NCBI RefSeq assembly: GCF_900112085.1
Contig: NZ_FOJY01000006.1
Coordinates: 1 to 64,000 of the forward strand
DNA length: 64,000 nt
Reading direction: 5' to 3'
Origin: Acetitomaculum ruminis DSM 5522
GTDB taxonomy: Bacteria > Bacillota > Clostridia > Lachnospirales > Lachnospiraceae
This document shows, piece after piece, positions 17,965 to 28,200 of this stretch. Below the pieces are notes generated by a model. That model was not told where the DNA came from and searched no databases. It worked only from the letters and a program-made list of their open reading frames with translations. Position 1 is the first letter of the stretch. Each line of letters starts with the position of its first letter. A program made the position numbers and the translations under genes.

Positions 17965-20900
17965 ATGGATTTTATTAATATACTTAAAAAATATATTAGA
18001 AGTGGAAAAAAAATAAAGCCGGTTCAAAAATTTGGACATGTCTTTGCCATCAGGGCAATTGTTCGGATTTTTGCGGTGATTTTCTTATTAGGGTATTTAT
18101 CAGGGACTTTCATGGTAGGATATGCCAATGAAACCTATGAAGATAAGAAAAACAGATGGGTGAAGAATCATGATACCATAACTATAGGTTATCTGGATGA
18201 TTATTCGCCTTTTACTGATGTCAGAAAACGCTTTGGTGAAGATGATAAAGTAAGTGATGCTGCCTACGGTATCTTTATAGATATTATTAAATACTCTTTT
18301 AAAAAACTGAATATTTATGACTATTACAAAGAGGATGAAATAATCTATCAAAGTTATGAAAGTTTTGAAGAAATGGTCAGTGATTTAAAAAAAGGAAAAA
18401 TTGACCTTATGGCACCGGGGTTTGATAATGATACCTATGCCGAGGAAAATGATCTTTTACAAAGTTATGATATTGCTACCTGCGAGATGCTTTATATTTA
18501 TAAAGACAAGGAAAATATTTTTAATGATGTCTCAAAGGAAGATTCCACAAAAAAAGTTGCCGTTTCTGAAAATATTTTTATTCAGGAAAAGTATCTTATG
18601 AAGTCTTATAATATGCATGAAGACAGGCTTTTAAAGAGAAAGTCATTAAACGAATGTCTGGAAGCGGTAAAAAAAGGCTTAGTTGCAGGTACCATTATGA
18701 ACTCCTATGGTGCAAAGGTGGTTTTAAGAAACTATAGTGATTTAAAAACTATAAGTTTAAAGGATGAAGTAAGTTTTTGCTTTTATTCTTCCAAAAAAAA
18801 TAAAGACTTAATGGCAATAATCAACAAGGGAATATCTTTTTATGGATTTGATAATATATCTGAATCCCTGATAAAAAACACTGATATTGCATATGGAATC
18901 TATAATGATGATGTGGCTTCTTTTATAAAACAGCACAGTTTAGTTATTTTTGGCTGTTGTCTGGCTGTTGTTTCCTTAATAATCTTTCTTATAATGCTTT
19001 CTGTCACCAAGGACAGAGAGGGAAGAAGATTTAATGATATGGCTCACAGAGATATAATGACAGAATTGTTAAACAGAAGAGCCTATGAGGAAGAATACTC
19101 CAAATTGATAAAAAAAGGCAGAAATCTGGATAGAAATCTGATTTATGCCTGTTTGGATGTAAATGATTTAAAGGGAACAAATGATGCTTTGGGACACGCA
19201 GCAGGAGATGAGCTTATTATAGCTACTGCAAAATGTATAAAAGAAGTTGTTAATAATAAGGGAAATATTTATAGAATCGGCGGAGATGAATTTGTTGCCA
19301 TATTTACCGCAGGCAAACTGGAATTTGAAAATATGAAAAACCAGATGGTAACAGCCTTTGATAACTGGACCGGAATTATGGTAAAGAGTCTTTCGGTTTC
19401 CGTTGGATTTGCCAGTTCCAGGGAGTTTTCCAATGCTACGGTGGAAGAACTGGCTCGTATTGCAGATGGCAGAATGTATAAGGAAAAATTCGCTAGAAAG
19501 GATACCTATAAAGTAAGAACAAATACCGGAACCATAAGGGATGTGGAAGGCTATGGATTTTTATATAAAAACGAGGAGGAACAGGCACTTTTAGATGCTT
19601 TTATGCTGGCATATTCTGCTCAGTATGACACCTTAACGGGAATACCTACCATGTCATACTTTTTAGAAATGATAAATTCTTCTTATAACAGTAAAAATTT
19701 CGCTTCAAAAAACCCTGCAATGATTACCTTTAATTTTAATGATTTTAAAAACTATAACTTTAGGTTTGGTCTTCAGGGGGGAGATGAGCTTCTTGTTATT
19801 TTTGCCAAAATTCTTGAAGAGATTTTTGGTATGGAAAATATATCCCGTTTTGGGGAGGACAGATTTTATGCATTTTCTACAGAGGAAGAAGTAGAAGAAA
19901 AGGTTAAAAAAGTATTTGAGGAAATGTCAAAGGCAAATGAGGGAAAGACCTTAAGTGTAAGAGCTGGAATATATGTTTATTCTAAAGAAGAGGAGGCAAA
20001 ACGCCATGCCAGCTCAGCCTGTGATAAGGCAAGAATTGCCTGTGAGCACAATAAAAAAAGCAGGGAATCCTCCTACAGATTTTTTGATTCGGAAATGGAT
20101 AAGGAAATTAAATGGAGAAACTTTATTATATACAATCTTGATAATGCAATAGAAAATGGTCATATTATTCCTTTTTATCAGCCTCAGGTTCTTGCCATAA
20201 ATAATGAAATCTATGGTTTTGAGGCATTGACAAGATGGATTGACCCCCAAAGAGGAATGTTGTTACCGGGAGATTTTATACCGATTTTAGAGGAATACAA
20301 TATTACATATAAGCTGGATAAATATATAGCAAATATGGTAGCAAAGGATATGTTAAAAATTATTGAGGAAGGAAGAGAGCCTTTACCGGTTTCGGTTAAC
20401 ATATCCCGGTCTGATTTTTTAATGTCAAATCCTTGCGATGATTTAATAAGTATTGTGGAGGAGTATGAACTTCCAAGAGAATTATTCAAAGTAGAAATAA
20501 CAGAATCAAATATTATATCTGACCCCTACAGAATGAAAAAGGAGATAGAAAAATTTAGATCAGAGGGATTTCAGGTATTAATGGATGATTTTGGAAGCGG
20601 ACAATCTTCCCTTGGAACCTTAAGAGACTTTGAATTTGATGCCATAAAAATAGATATGGGATTTATGAAAAATTTTGATGAAAGATCAAAAAGCATCATA
20701 AAACCTATAGTAATGATGGCAAGGAGTCTGGGAATTCATTCTTTGACAGAGGGTGTTGAAAACAAGGAACAGTTGGATTTTTTAAGAGAAATCGGATGTG
20801 AATTTATTCAGGGCTATTATTATGGAAAACCGGCACCTTTTGAAAGCCTTTACAAAGAAGGAAGAGGTGTTGGAAAGCTGGTAATTAACGAAGCAGTAAA

Positions 20901-21333
20901 GAACAGACAAAAAAAGAATTTGTTAAATAAGAAAGAGAAAAGCAAAGATAAAGACAATGAGCAGGATATGGCTATAGAAATCTTTAAGAAAATTTATAAT
21001 ACCGTACATGCATTAAATCTTGAAGAAGATTATTATGAAGAAATCGTGGCAAATTATTCAATTCATAAGTTTATGGGGGAAAAAGGAAGCCTAAGTTCAG
21101 CCATGTCGAAGGTTACCAGAGTTTTAGCTACAAAGGACAATCTAGATGATATATGGGAATTTGTCAATATTAATACCTTGCCCCAAAGACTTTCTGATAG
21201 TGATTTTATTGAATATGATTTTAAGTCAAATACCGGAGAATGGATTAAGAGCGCATTTTTTGTATTAAAAAGAGACAATAATAATAAGGTTGTTAAAGTC
21301 TTGTTTGTAACCAGATATATCACAAAAAAATAA
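17965..21333 (+). CDS. Membrane c-di-GMP sensor: SBP_bac_3-like domain - TM - GGDEF - degenerate GGDEF - EAL - PAS-like
   Basis: The protein (1122 residues from the ATG at 17965) has an N-terminal membrane segment (about 32-55), then an extracytoplasmic solute-binding type-3 fold (about 60-310, DTITIGYLDDYSPF...). A second membrane segment follows (about 320-345). The cytoplasmic part contains an intact GGDEF (motif 439-443), a degenerate GGDEF (RFGEDRF in place of the motif), an EAL domain (E753-A-L, MDDFGSGQSS, IKID, EGVE) and a C-terminal PAS-like segment. This order suggests that an amino-acid-like ligand outside the cell tunes c-di-GMP synthesis or breakdown inside. I prefer 17965 because GAGGGGAG lies 6 bp upstream. 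An in-frame ATG at 17941 lacks one. It ends at a terminator shared with the convergent nitrogenase-like operon. Confidence 0.88.
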   Translation: MDFINILKKYIRSGKKIKPVQKFGHVFAIRAIVRIFAVIFLLGYLSGTFMVGYANETYEDKKNRWVKNHDTITIGYLDDYSPFTDVRKRFGEDDKVSDAAYGIFIDIIKYSFKKLNIYDYYKEDEIIYQSYESFEEMVSDLKKGKIDLMAPGFDNDTYAEENDLLQSYDIATCEMLYIYKDKENIFNDVSKEDSTKKVAVSENIFIQEKYLMKSYNMHEDRLLKRKSLNECLEAVKKGLVAGTIMNSYGAKVVLRNYSDLKTISLKDEVSFCFYSSKKNKDLMAIINKGISFYGFDNISESLIKNTDIAYGIYNDDVASFIKQHSLVIFGCCLAVVSLIIFLIMLSVTKDREGRRFNDMAHRDIMTELLNRRAYEEEYSKLIKKGRNLDRNLIYACLDVNDLKGTNDALGHAAGDELIIATAKCIKEVVNNKGNIYRIGGDEFVAIFTAGKLEFENMKNQMVTAFDNWTGIMVKSLSVSVGFASSREFSNATVEELARIADGRMYKEKFARKDTYKVRTNTGTIRDVEGYGFLYKNEEEQALLDAFMLAYSAQYDTLTGIPTMSYFLEMINSSYNSKNFASKNPAMITFNFNDFKNYNFRFGLQGGDELLVIFAKILEEIFGMENISRFGEDRFYAFSTEEEVEEKVKKVFEEMSKANEGKTLSVRAGIYVYSKEEEAKRHASSACDKARIACEHNKKSRESSYRFFDSEMDKEIKWRNFIIYNLDNAIENGHIIPFYQPQVLAINNEIYGFEALTRWIDPQRGMLLPGDFIPILEEYNITYKLDKYIANMVAKDMLKIIEEGREPLPVSVNISRSDFLMSNPCDDLISIVEEYELPRELFKVEITESNIISDPYRMKKEIEKFRSEGFQVLMDDFGSGQSSLGTLRDFEFDAIKIDMGFMKNFDERSKSIIKPIVMMARSLGIHSLTEGVENKEQLDFLREIGCEFIQGYYYGKPAPFESLYKEGRGVGKLVINEAVKNRQKKNLLNKKEKSKDKDNEQDMAIEIFKKIYNTVHALNLEEDYYEEIVANYSIHKFMGEKGSLSSAMSKVTRVLATKDNLDDIWEFVNINTLPQRLSDSDFIEYDFKSNTGEWIKSAFFVLKRDNNNKVVKVLFVTRYITKK

Positions 21334-21339
21334 TAATGA

Positions 21340-21385
21340 AATCTCCGGATGCCAAAAAAAAATATCAGCATCCGGAGAATTATTA
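21340..21385. terminator. Bidirectional terminator between convergent genes
   Basis: TCTCCGGATGC (21342-21352) pairs perfectly with GCATCCGGAGA (21368-21378). T-rich sequence lies on both sides, so the hairpin can end both the plus-strand sensor gene and the minus-strand nitrogenase-like operon. Confidence 0.85.
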
Positions 21386-22750
21386 TAAATTAGACATTAA
21401 ACCGTTTAACACCTGTTCTATTAAAAACAAACTGCCTTTAAATCCAAAGTGAGCTTTTGGAATTATGTCAGTATATCCCATTCCTGGAAGTGCGATTTCA
21501 ATACCGCAAAAAATATGCTTATTAAGCTTTAATGAGGCTATAGTATTGGCATTTCCAAAAACCAGTTCAGCTTTACTTTCTTGAATATCCTTAAAGACAT
21601 CCTTGAAAACTTCCTCTTTTTGAGCATGCTTACTTAAAAGCTCTTTGGTTTTTTCTTCAAGAATTTCATTTTCAGGTCCTACAAGACTTAAACATTCCGG
21701 AAGCATTCCCAGATAGTCCATAAAAAATTTGCTGTAGGAATAAATCTGTGACCAGTTTCCCTCCAGGGCAAAATATACTCCCTTGGGCTTTCCATAGCGT
21801 AAAAAGGTTTGATTTATGTAATACCAGGCTTTGGCTCTGCTTTTTTCTGCCTCTTGTTTAACAAGATTTTCTTCTATTTCATAGTTTTTACTTTTTAAAA
21901 GCTCACAAAGATCTTTTACCATTTTTTCTATGGCATCAAAACCAATTGGCAAACAATCGCATACATAAAAATCAGTACCGTAAGCTTCCTTTAATTTTTG
22001 GGCTGTTTCAAGACTTCTTTCCGGATAAAGGACTATATTTAAGTCTGCATTTGGTATTTTTTTAATATCTTCCAAAGAGGATTCCATACACAAAAAGCAG
22101 CCTGTATCAATGTCCATTTTTGTAAAAATATTCATTAGTTCTGCCTTATTTCCTTCATGGTATAAGTCATAAATTGACAAGCCAAGAATATTTACAAGGG
22201 GTCTTTTGTGAGTGATATTTTTAATTTTTTCATTGGTTAAAATCGAATCTAACAATAAATTTGAAGCTTTTTTATATCCGTCATCAAAATCCTCAGATAA
22301 CCCCGGAGATTCTATAACCACTACAGGAATGTCAAGTAGTTCTTTGGCAAGAAGGGACGGATTATCCCCTATAAGGCAGGCTCCCGGAGAGTTGATTATT
22401 GCCATAATATCAAAATCAATATTATCTCTAAGATAGATTATGGCATCTTTAATTTTGGGAAGAGTCCCGTAAACATAATCATAGCCATCTAAATATGTGC
22501 AAGGTACCCTTGGCTGCATGAAAAAATAATTATTTAAAAAGGTATTACTTACAGGTTTTTTCTCATTATCATCTTCACCGGGAACATAAAGAATTGGTCT
22601 TATAGTTAAAAATTCCGAAGTAGAACTATGATAAAACTTGCAACCCATAGGTCCGTTAATAAGAACAATGATATTTTTTACTCCCTCTAAAGCCATGATA
22701 CTGCCTGTTATGGAATCAGGCGAAATATTTTTCGAATAATGCTTTGTCAT
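21383..22750 (-). CDS. Nitrogenase component 1-like protein, NifK-type subunit
   Basis: The 455-residue cytoplasmic protein has the nitrogenase/DPOR beta-subunit fold. The region '[18 protein letters not shown]' matches the NifK segment carrying the second P-cluster cysteine (C37 here). The other two NifK cluster cysteines are not in place. The first site reads SPDSITG. At the third site, NSPGAC125LIGD, a proline (P122) occupies the usual cysteine position and the cysteine is displaced by three residues. Its start overlaps the end of the upstream NifH-NifD fusion by 35 bp and has GGAG 9 bp upstream, so translation is probably coupled and the products likely form one complex. It belongs to the diverse group IV-type nitrogenase-like proteins. 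The substrate is unknown. Confidence 0.85.
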   Translation of the reverse strand: MTKHYSKNISPDSITGSIMALEGVKNIIVLINGPMGCKFYHSSTSEFLTIRPILYVPGEDDNEKKPVSNTFLNNYFFMQPRVPCTYLDGYDYVYGTLPKIKDAIIYLRDNIDFDIMAIINSPGACLIGDNPSLLAKELLDIPVVVIESPGLSEDFDDGYKKASNLLLDSILTNEKIKNITHKRPLVNILGLSIYDLYHEGNKAELMNIFTKMDIDTGCFLCMESSLEDIKKIPNADLNIVLYPERSLETAQKLKEAYGTDFYVCDCLPIGFDAIEKMVKDLCELLKSKNYEIEENLVKQEAEKSRAKAWYYINQTFLRYGKPKGVYFALEGNWSQIYSYSKFFMDYLGMLPECLSLVGPENEILEEKTKELLSKHAQKEEVFKDVFKDIQESKAELVFGNANTIASLKLNKHIFCGIEIALPGMGYTDIIPKAHFGFKGSLFLIEQVLNGLMSNL

Positions 22751-24932
22751 TCATCCACTCTCCATTTCTTTTTGTTTCAAAAAGCTTAGCCCAGCGTTTT
22801 AATATATTAATTCCCGATTGAAATCCGCAAACTAAAGTCATGGGAATTGCCTCAGCTACATAATCTCCAGCTCCCACTCTTTGGGTATGGTTGGAAATTA
22901 CAAGATCAGGATGAAGCTTTTTGATATAATCTTTGGCAGTATCCCAATGAGTATATTCTTCAACTTTTATTTTTGAATCCTCGGTTATCATAATATCTTG
23001 GTGCAGGTAATTAATAACACCTATCCACACAAATTTCATTCCCACATCCTTGCAGGCAGAAATCAGCCAGTCAAGATTGGTATTAATAGTGGTCATAAGG
23101 ATTGTTTTTCCATTAAGAACAGGTTTTAACATAGCTATTTCTTTTTCATAGATTTCTTTTTGATTTTCTACGATTCCATAAAGCTTATCTTTGCAGTTAA
23201 AAAATTCTGCTAATTCATTGAGCCATTTAACGGTCTGCTTAAAGCCTATAGGAAAAGATTTTTCAATAAAATTCACTTGATAATTGTCCTTAAGCCAGCT
23301 TTCAAGCATTCTTCCTGTTGGATTATCATCGGCAATGAGGTTTAAAGATGCTTTTTTAAAATTAATAATATTTTGTGTGGTGGTATCTCCTCCTAAGCGA
23401 CAGTTTATTTCAATTCCCAATTTGTCTAAAAAAGACTTAATTGTGTTAAAATTAATGCTGCTGTTATTGGAAACTCCGGTTTCGTTTATAATATTTACAA
23501 ATTTTCCACAGGGGATGATATCTTTATTTGCAAGCTTTTCCATAAGGATATGCCTGCACATTTCTATCCCCTTCATATAGTCGCCTTCAATATCCCCGTC
23601 TGCATTTATGGCTATAATCAAAGTATCTTTGGTAGACATTTCCTCAATCTGCTTTATATCATCACCGATAATACCACTGACACAGGAACTGATAACAATT
23701 ATAAGTTTTGGTTTATTTAAAAGAGCCTCCGTAACTTTTTTTCTTAATTTATCCATTCCTCCAAATACCGCATCTGCGTGGTTCATATTTGTGGAAAAAA
23801 AGTTGGGATTTAGGGAAGAGGGCATAAGAATACCCCTGTTAAACAGATTTCTCCTTCCCGGGGATGTAATATTTTGCCAGGCATAAAATGAGCATGCTTT
23901 GGGAGCATGAGCTATTATGTAGGCATCTCTGACATGTATAGCTTCTGTGGTGGCACCATTAAAGGCACAGCCATAAAGAGGCATACGCTCAGGTACTTCC
24001 TCCTTTAAAGAATTATCCAAACAAGAATCTGAAAAATCCTTATTATCAATATCAGACTTAATAACAAGGTCATTATTATCAGTTGATTTTTCTTCAAATA
24101 CTTTTCTTCTTTTTTCAGTTCCCAAAACTACATTTTCCAGTTCATCATCATCTAAAGGAAGAGCCTTATAAAGAGGTAACTGACCGTCAATATAATCAGC
24201 TATTTTAGTAAAAATTTCCTTTTCAGCCTCAAAACCCTCAATTTCCATAACAGTCATATTTTCTTCTTCAGCATAAGAAAAGGCATTGCTTCTTGGAACT
24301 TTGACAATAATGGGAAGATTAACGGCTTTGGCAAAACGATTTACCCTGCCGTCCTCATCACTTATTTTTCTTTCGTTATAAATTATTCCTGCTACTCGTT
24401 TTCCATTTTCACCGTCATAGTTTCTAACCCCTCTTAAGATATTGTTGGCAGCATAAAGGGACATATATTCTCCGCTGGTAACTAAAAAAACTGCATCGGC
24501 ATATTCCTTCCTTACAGGAACGGCGAAACCTCCGCATACCACATCTCCCAAAACATCATATAAAATCCGGTTACAATCATCCTTTGCATGATGCTTCTTT
24601 AAAAACTCAAAGGCTGATATTACACCCCTTCCGGCACATCCCACACCGGGACGTGGGCCCCCTGCTTCTATACACTTTATTCCAAAACAGCCCTTTCTTA
24701 AAACATCAGAAAGAAGAGCCTTATCTTCTGGAGTTTTTCTTAAATATTCCACCACTGTGGGGATAATTTCCCCGTGCATAAGATATCTTGTGGAATCATG
24801 TTTAGGATCGCAGCCTATTTGCATAACCTTATTGCCCTTAATAGCTAGGGCAGCAGAAATATTTGCGCTTATGGTGGATTTTCCTATACCGCCTTTTCCA
24901 TAAACGGCAAATTCTATTTTATTTTTATTCAA
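22716..24932 (-). CDS. NifH-NifD fusion: nitrogenase-like reductase and catalytic alpha subunit in one chain
   Basis: The 738-residue protein combines two subunits that are normally separate. Residues 1-265 are a NifH/BchL-type ATPase: P-loop G12-KGGIGKS-T20, [4Fe-4S] ligands C99 (VGCAGRG) and C133 (DVVCGG), and the D126-V-L-G switch. A low-complexity acidic linker (about 265-315) joins it to a NifD-like part (315-738) that keeps all three alpha-subunit cluster cysteines: C322 (GCAFNG), C347 (PKACSF) and C417 ([11 protein letters not shown]). I cannot align the NifD cofactor ligands (Cys275/His442 in Azotobacter). The start is TTG with AAGGGGT 8 bp upstream. No nifB, nifE or nifN is present, so dinitrogen reduction is unlikely. 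The role is probably ATP-driven low-potential reduction of an unknown substrate. Confidence 0.88.
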   Translation of the reverse strand: MNKNKIEFAVYGKGGIGKSTISANISAALAIKGNKVMQIGCDPKHDSTRYLMHGEIIPTVVEYLRKTPEDKALLSDVLRKGCFGIKCIEAGGPRPGVGCAGRGVISAFEFLKKHHAKDDCNRILYDVLGDVVCGGFAVPVRKEYADAVFLVTSGEYMSLYAANNILRGVRNYDGENGKRVAGIIYNERKISDEDGRVNRFAKAVNLPIIVKVPRSNAFSYAEEENMTVMEIEGFEAEKEIFTKIADYIDGQLPLYKALPLDDDELENVVLGTEKRRKVFEEKSTDNNDLVIKSDIDNKDFSDSCLDNSLKEEVPERMPLYGCAFNGATTEAIHVRDAYIIAHAPKACSFYAWQNITSPGRRNLFNRGILMPSSLNPNFFSTNMNHADAVFGGMDKLRKKVTEALLNKPKLIIVISSCVSGIIGDDIKQIEEMSTKDTLIIAINADGDIEGDYMKGIEMCRHILMEKLANKDIIPCGKFVNIINETGVSNNSSINFNTIKSFLDKLGIEINCRLGGDTTTQNIINFKKASLNLIADDNPTGRMLESWLKDNYQVNFIEKSFPIGFKQTVKWLNELAEFFNCKDKLYGIVENQKEIYEKEIAMLKPVLNGKTILMTTINTNLDWLISACKDVGMKFVWIGVINYLHQDIMITEDSKIKVEEYTHWDTAKDYIKKLHPDLVISNHTQRVGAGDYVAEAIPMTLVCGFQSGINILKRWAKLFETKRNGEWMNDKALFEKYFA

Positions 24933-25248
24933 TAATTATCACCCCTTAAAAAATAAAGACCATAAATAATATTTGTTAATAAGAATATTTTAACACTTAT
25001 TTTAATAATACAAATACCTGAATATTAAACGGACGATATTTTTTCTTACCAAAAATAAAAAAATATTAAATAATCCCTTTTTAAATTTATTAATTGATAA
25101 TGTTGATAATGTGAAATTCATATATAAGGTGCGAATTTAGTAATAATAATTACTGTTTTAGTTCTGACAGAATTGGAAAAATTGTTAATGCCGATAAAGA
25201 TAATGATAGGTGGAGTGGGATAATAATGAATAAAAGAGGAACTTTTTG
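24933..25248. other. Divergent intergenic region
   Basis: This very AT-rich 316 bp gap separates the minus-strand nitrogenase-like operon from the plus-strand EAL gene and must hold both promoters. The one distinct element is a tandem 9-bp direct repeat, TTGATAATG twice, at 25094-25111. No convincing -35/-10 pair, hairpin or small gene was found. Confidence 0.5.
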
Positions 25249-28200
25249 ATGGAAGAGAATGAATACGCAAAATCTGATTTGAATAAAGAACTAATAACAA
25301 AGGTTATATCCTTTATGCCGGGAGGCTTCTTTATCTATCGTGCAGATGATAAAGAAGAGTTTTTGTATGCCAATAAAATGCTTTTAAACATATTAGAATG
25401 TGATACAACACAGGAGTTTTATGAGCTGACAGGTGGTACTTTTAAGGGAATGGTTTTGCAAGCTGATTTGGAGTTTGTAGAAGAAAATATTAATAATCAG
25501 GTAAAAAACAATGCAGACAGGCGAAATAATGCGGTATACAGGGTAAAAACAAAAAATGGTCTTATAAAAAGTGTGGCTGATTTTGGGATATATGTGGAAG
25601 ATCCCAAAGAAGGTCCTCTTTATTATGTTTTTATTACTGATGCAAAGATAGGTTACGATGTTTTAACGGGACTTCCAAATCGTGACACATTTTTTGGAAA
25701 TGTGATGGAAGATTTGGAGGAAATTCAAAAAAGTGAAGATATACCTGTGATGGTGGCCTTTGATTTAAGGGGATTGAGAGGATTTAATATAAAATATGGT
25801 ATTTCAGAAGGGGATAAACTTCTAAATATTTTCGCCAATATTTTAAGAAAACATTTTGGTAAAGATAAGTGTTCCAGGTTTGAAAAAGACCAGTTTTATG
25901 CCCATACCCTAAAAAATATTTATGAAGAAAAAATAAAAAGTGTCTTTGATGACATGAAAATCGCAAATGAAGGAAAGACCTTGTATGTAAAGGCGGGAGT
26001 CTGTGATTATGAAAAGGATCTTTTGGTAAATGTATATTGTGACAGAGCCAGGATGGCCTGTGATATTCAAAAGGCCACTTATGAATCAGGTTATGGAATT
26101 TTTGACGAAACCTTGTCAAAAAATTATGAAAACAGGGAATACATTCTTAGTCATTTTGATGAAGCTTTAGAAAAGGGGTGGATTAAGGTTTACTTTCAGC
26201 CGGTAATAAGAACCCTTACAAATATGGTATGTAGCGTAGAAGCTTTAATTAGGTGGATTGACCCTGTAAGAGGCTTTATTTCACCGGGAGATTTTGTGCC
26301 TTTATTGGAGGAAAACGGACTTTCTTATAAACTGGATACCTATATGATAAACAAGGTTGCACAAGTACAAGAACAAGCCATGATTAAGGGACGTATTGTG
26401 ATTCCGGTTTCAGTTAATATTTCCCGTTCGGATTTTGAACATTGCGATATAGTAGATGTGGTAGTCAGGGCTTTGGATGAGCACAATCTAAGAAGAAAAT
26501 TAATTTGTGTAGAGATTACTGAAAGTGCCTTCATTACTGACGAAGGAATACTTGATGAAGCAATAAGGCGTTTTCATGAAGCAGGTATTGAGGTGTGGAT
26601 GGACGACTTTGGAAGCGGTTATTCTTCCCTTAATGTCCTTAAAGACTTTAAATTTGATGAAATAAAAATAGATATGCTTTTCCTTAGAAATTTTGGGGAA
26701 AGGTCAAAGGTTATTGTTACAAAAGTTGTAGAAATGGCTAAAAGTCTGGGAATTCATACTTTAGCAGAAGGTGTGGAGACAGAAGAACAACTGAAATTTT
26801 TAAAAAGCATAGGTTGTGAAAAAATACAGGGCTATTATTATTCCAAGGCTATGCCTTATGATGACCAGATAAGACATTTAAATAATAAGGGAATGACATC
26901 GGAAACAAATGAACTGGCGGCCTTATATGAAAAAACCGGACTGGTTAATCTGGTATCCTATAGAGCTTTGGCACTTATTTTTTATAATGGTGAAAGTTTT
27001 GTAACCCTTTATGGTAATGAGAAATATAATATGACAATTAAGGATGCCGAGGTGAAAATCGGCAGAAACAGGGATGATAAGGAAAATAATAATATAACTC
27101 CGGATATAAAGTTTATAAAACTGGCTGAAAAAGCAATTCACAGTAAGAGTGAAGAGCCTATGACTTTTGTTAATAAAGACAAATATTTTTACTTTTCATT
27201 TAAGGAGATAGCCAGCAGCAGAAATGGCAGTATGCTTTTAGCTACCATTGACGGCTCGATTTATGAAACCAGAGAACAAAATAACAGACTTGATGATATT
27301 ATGAGAAATATTATGTCTGTTTATGAAAGTATTTATCTTATAGATTTAAATGAAGACAGCAGATTTATCGTAGTAAGTAATCTTCCTAACGAAAAAGTGG
27401 GGGATGTTGCTTATAATCTAAGAGACTTTTATTACAATTACAATGCCAGATTAATCTTTCATGAGGATACAGACAGGTGGGGTGAATTTATAAAAATATT
27501 CAATGAAAAAAGAGAAGATTTTCACTTACAAAATGGCAGTATTTCAGAAGCTTTTCGTGTAAAAAATCCCATGGGAAATTATGAATGGACAGAATTTACG
27601 GTAATTGAATTAAAAGAAAACAGATATAACAGATATTTGATTTGTACAAAAACCTCGGCTTTTGAAGAAAACAATATGACTAAAGTGGATAATAGCGATA
27701 TAAACAAGGAACTGGTAGAAAAAAATGTTTATGATGCCATAAAACACGGCTCCCCTATTAAATTCTTCTGGAAAGATACAAATAGAAGATTTGTAGGTGT
27801 CAGTGATGAATTTTTAAAGTATTACGGCTTTTCTTCATACAAAGAGGTAGTTGGAAAATGCGATGAAGAAGTTGGATGGCATATAAATGATGAGCTTTTA
27901 AAAAGTATAGAAGAAGAAGTTTTAAATAAGGGCAAGGTTTTTAAAAATGTATTGGCGCAAAATATCGTAGATGGAGCAGTTCATAATATAGCCACTACCA
28001 AATTTCCGATTTACAATGAAGGAAAAATAGTAGGTCTTATGGGATATATGATAGATCTGGATGAAGATATTAATGCAAATATTAAACTTAAAAGTGGTAG
28101 CTTTATAGATGAACTGACAGGTCTTATGAATATAAACGGACAGATTGTTTCTATTACGGAATTAGGTGATAATCTTAGAATCAATGGCGAGGATTATTCA

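Noticed and set aside
21383-24932. Functional nitrogen-fixing nitrogenase
   Set aside because: The NifK-like subunit lacks two of three P-cluster cysteines, the cofactor ligands could not be aligned, and no nifB, nifE or nifN is present.
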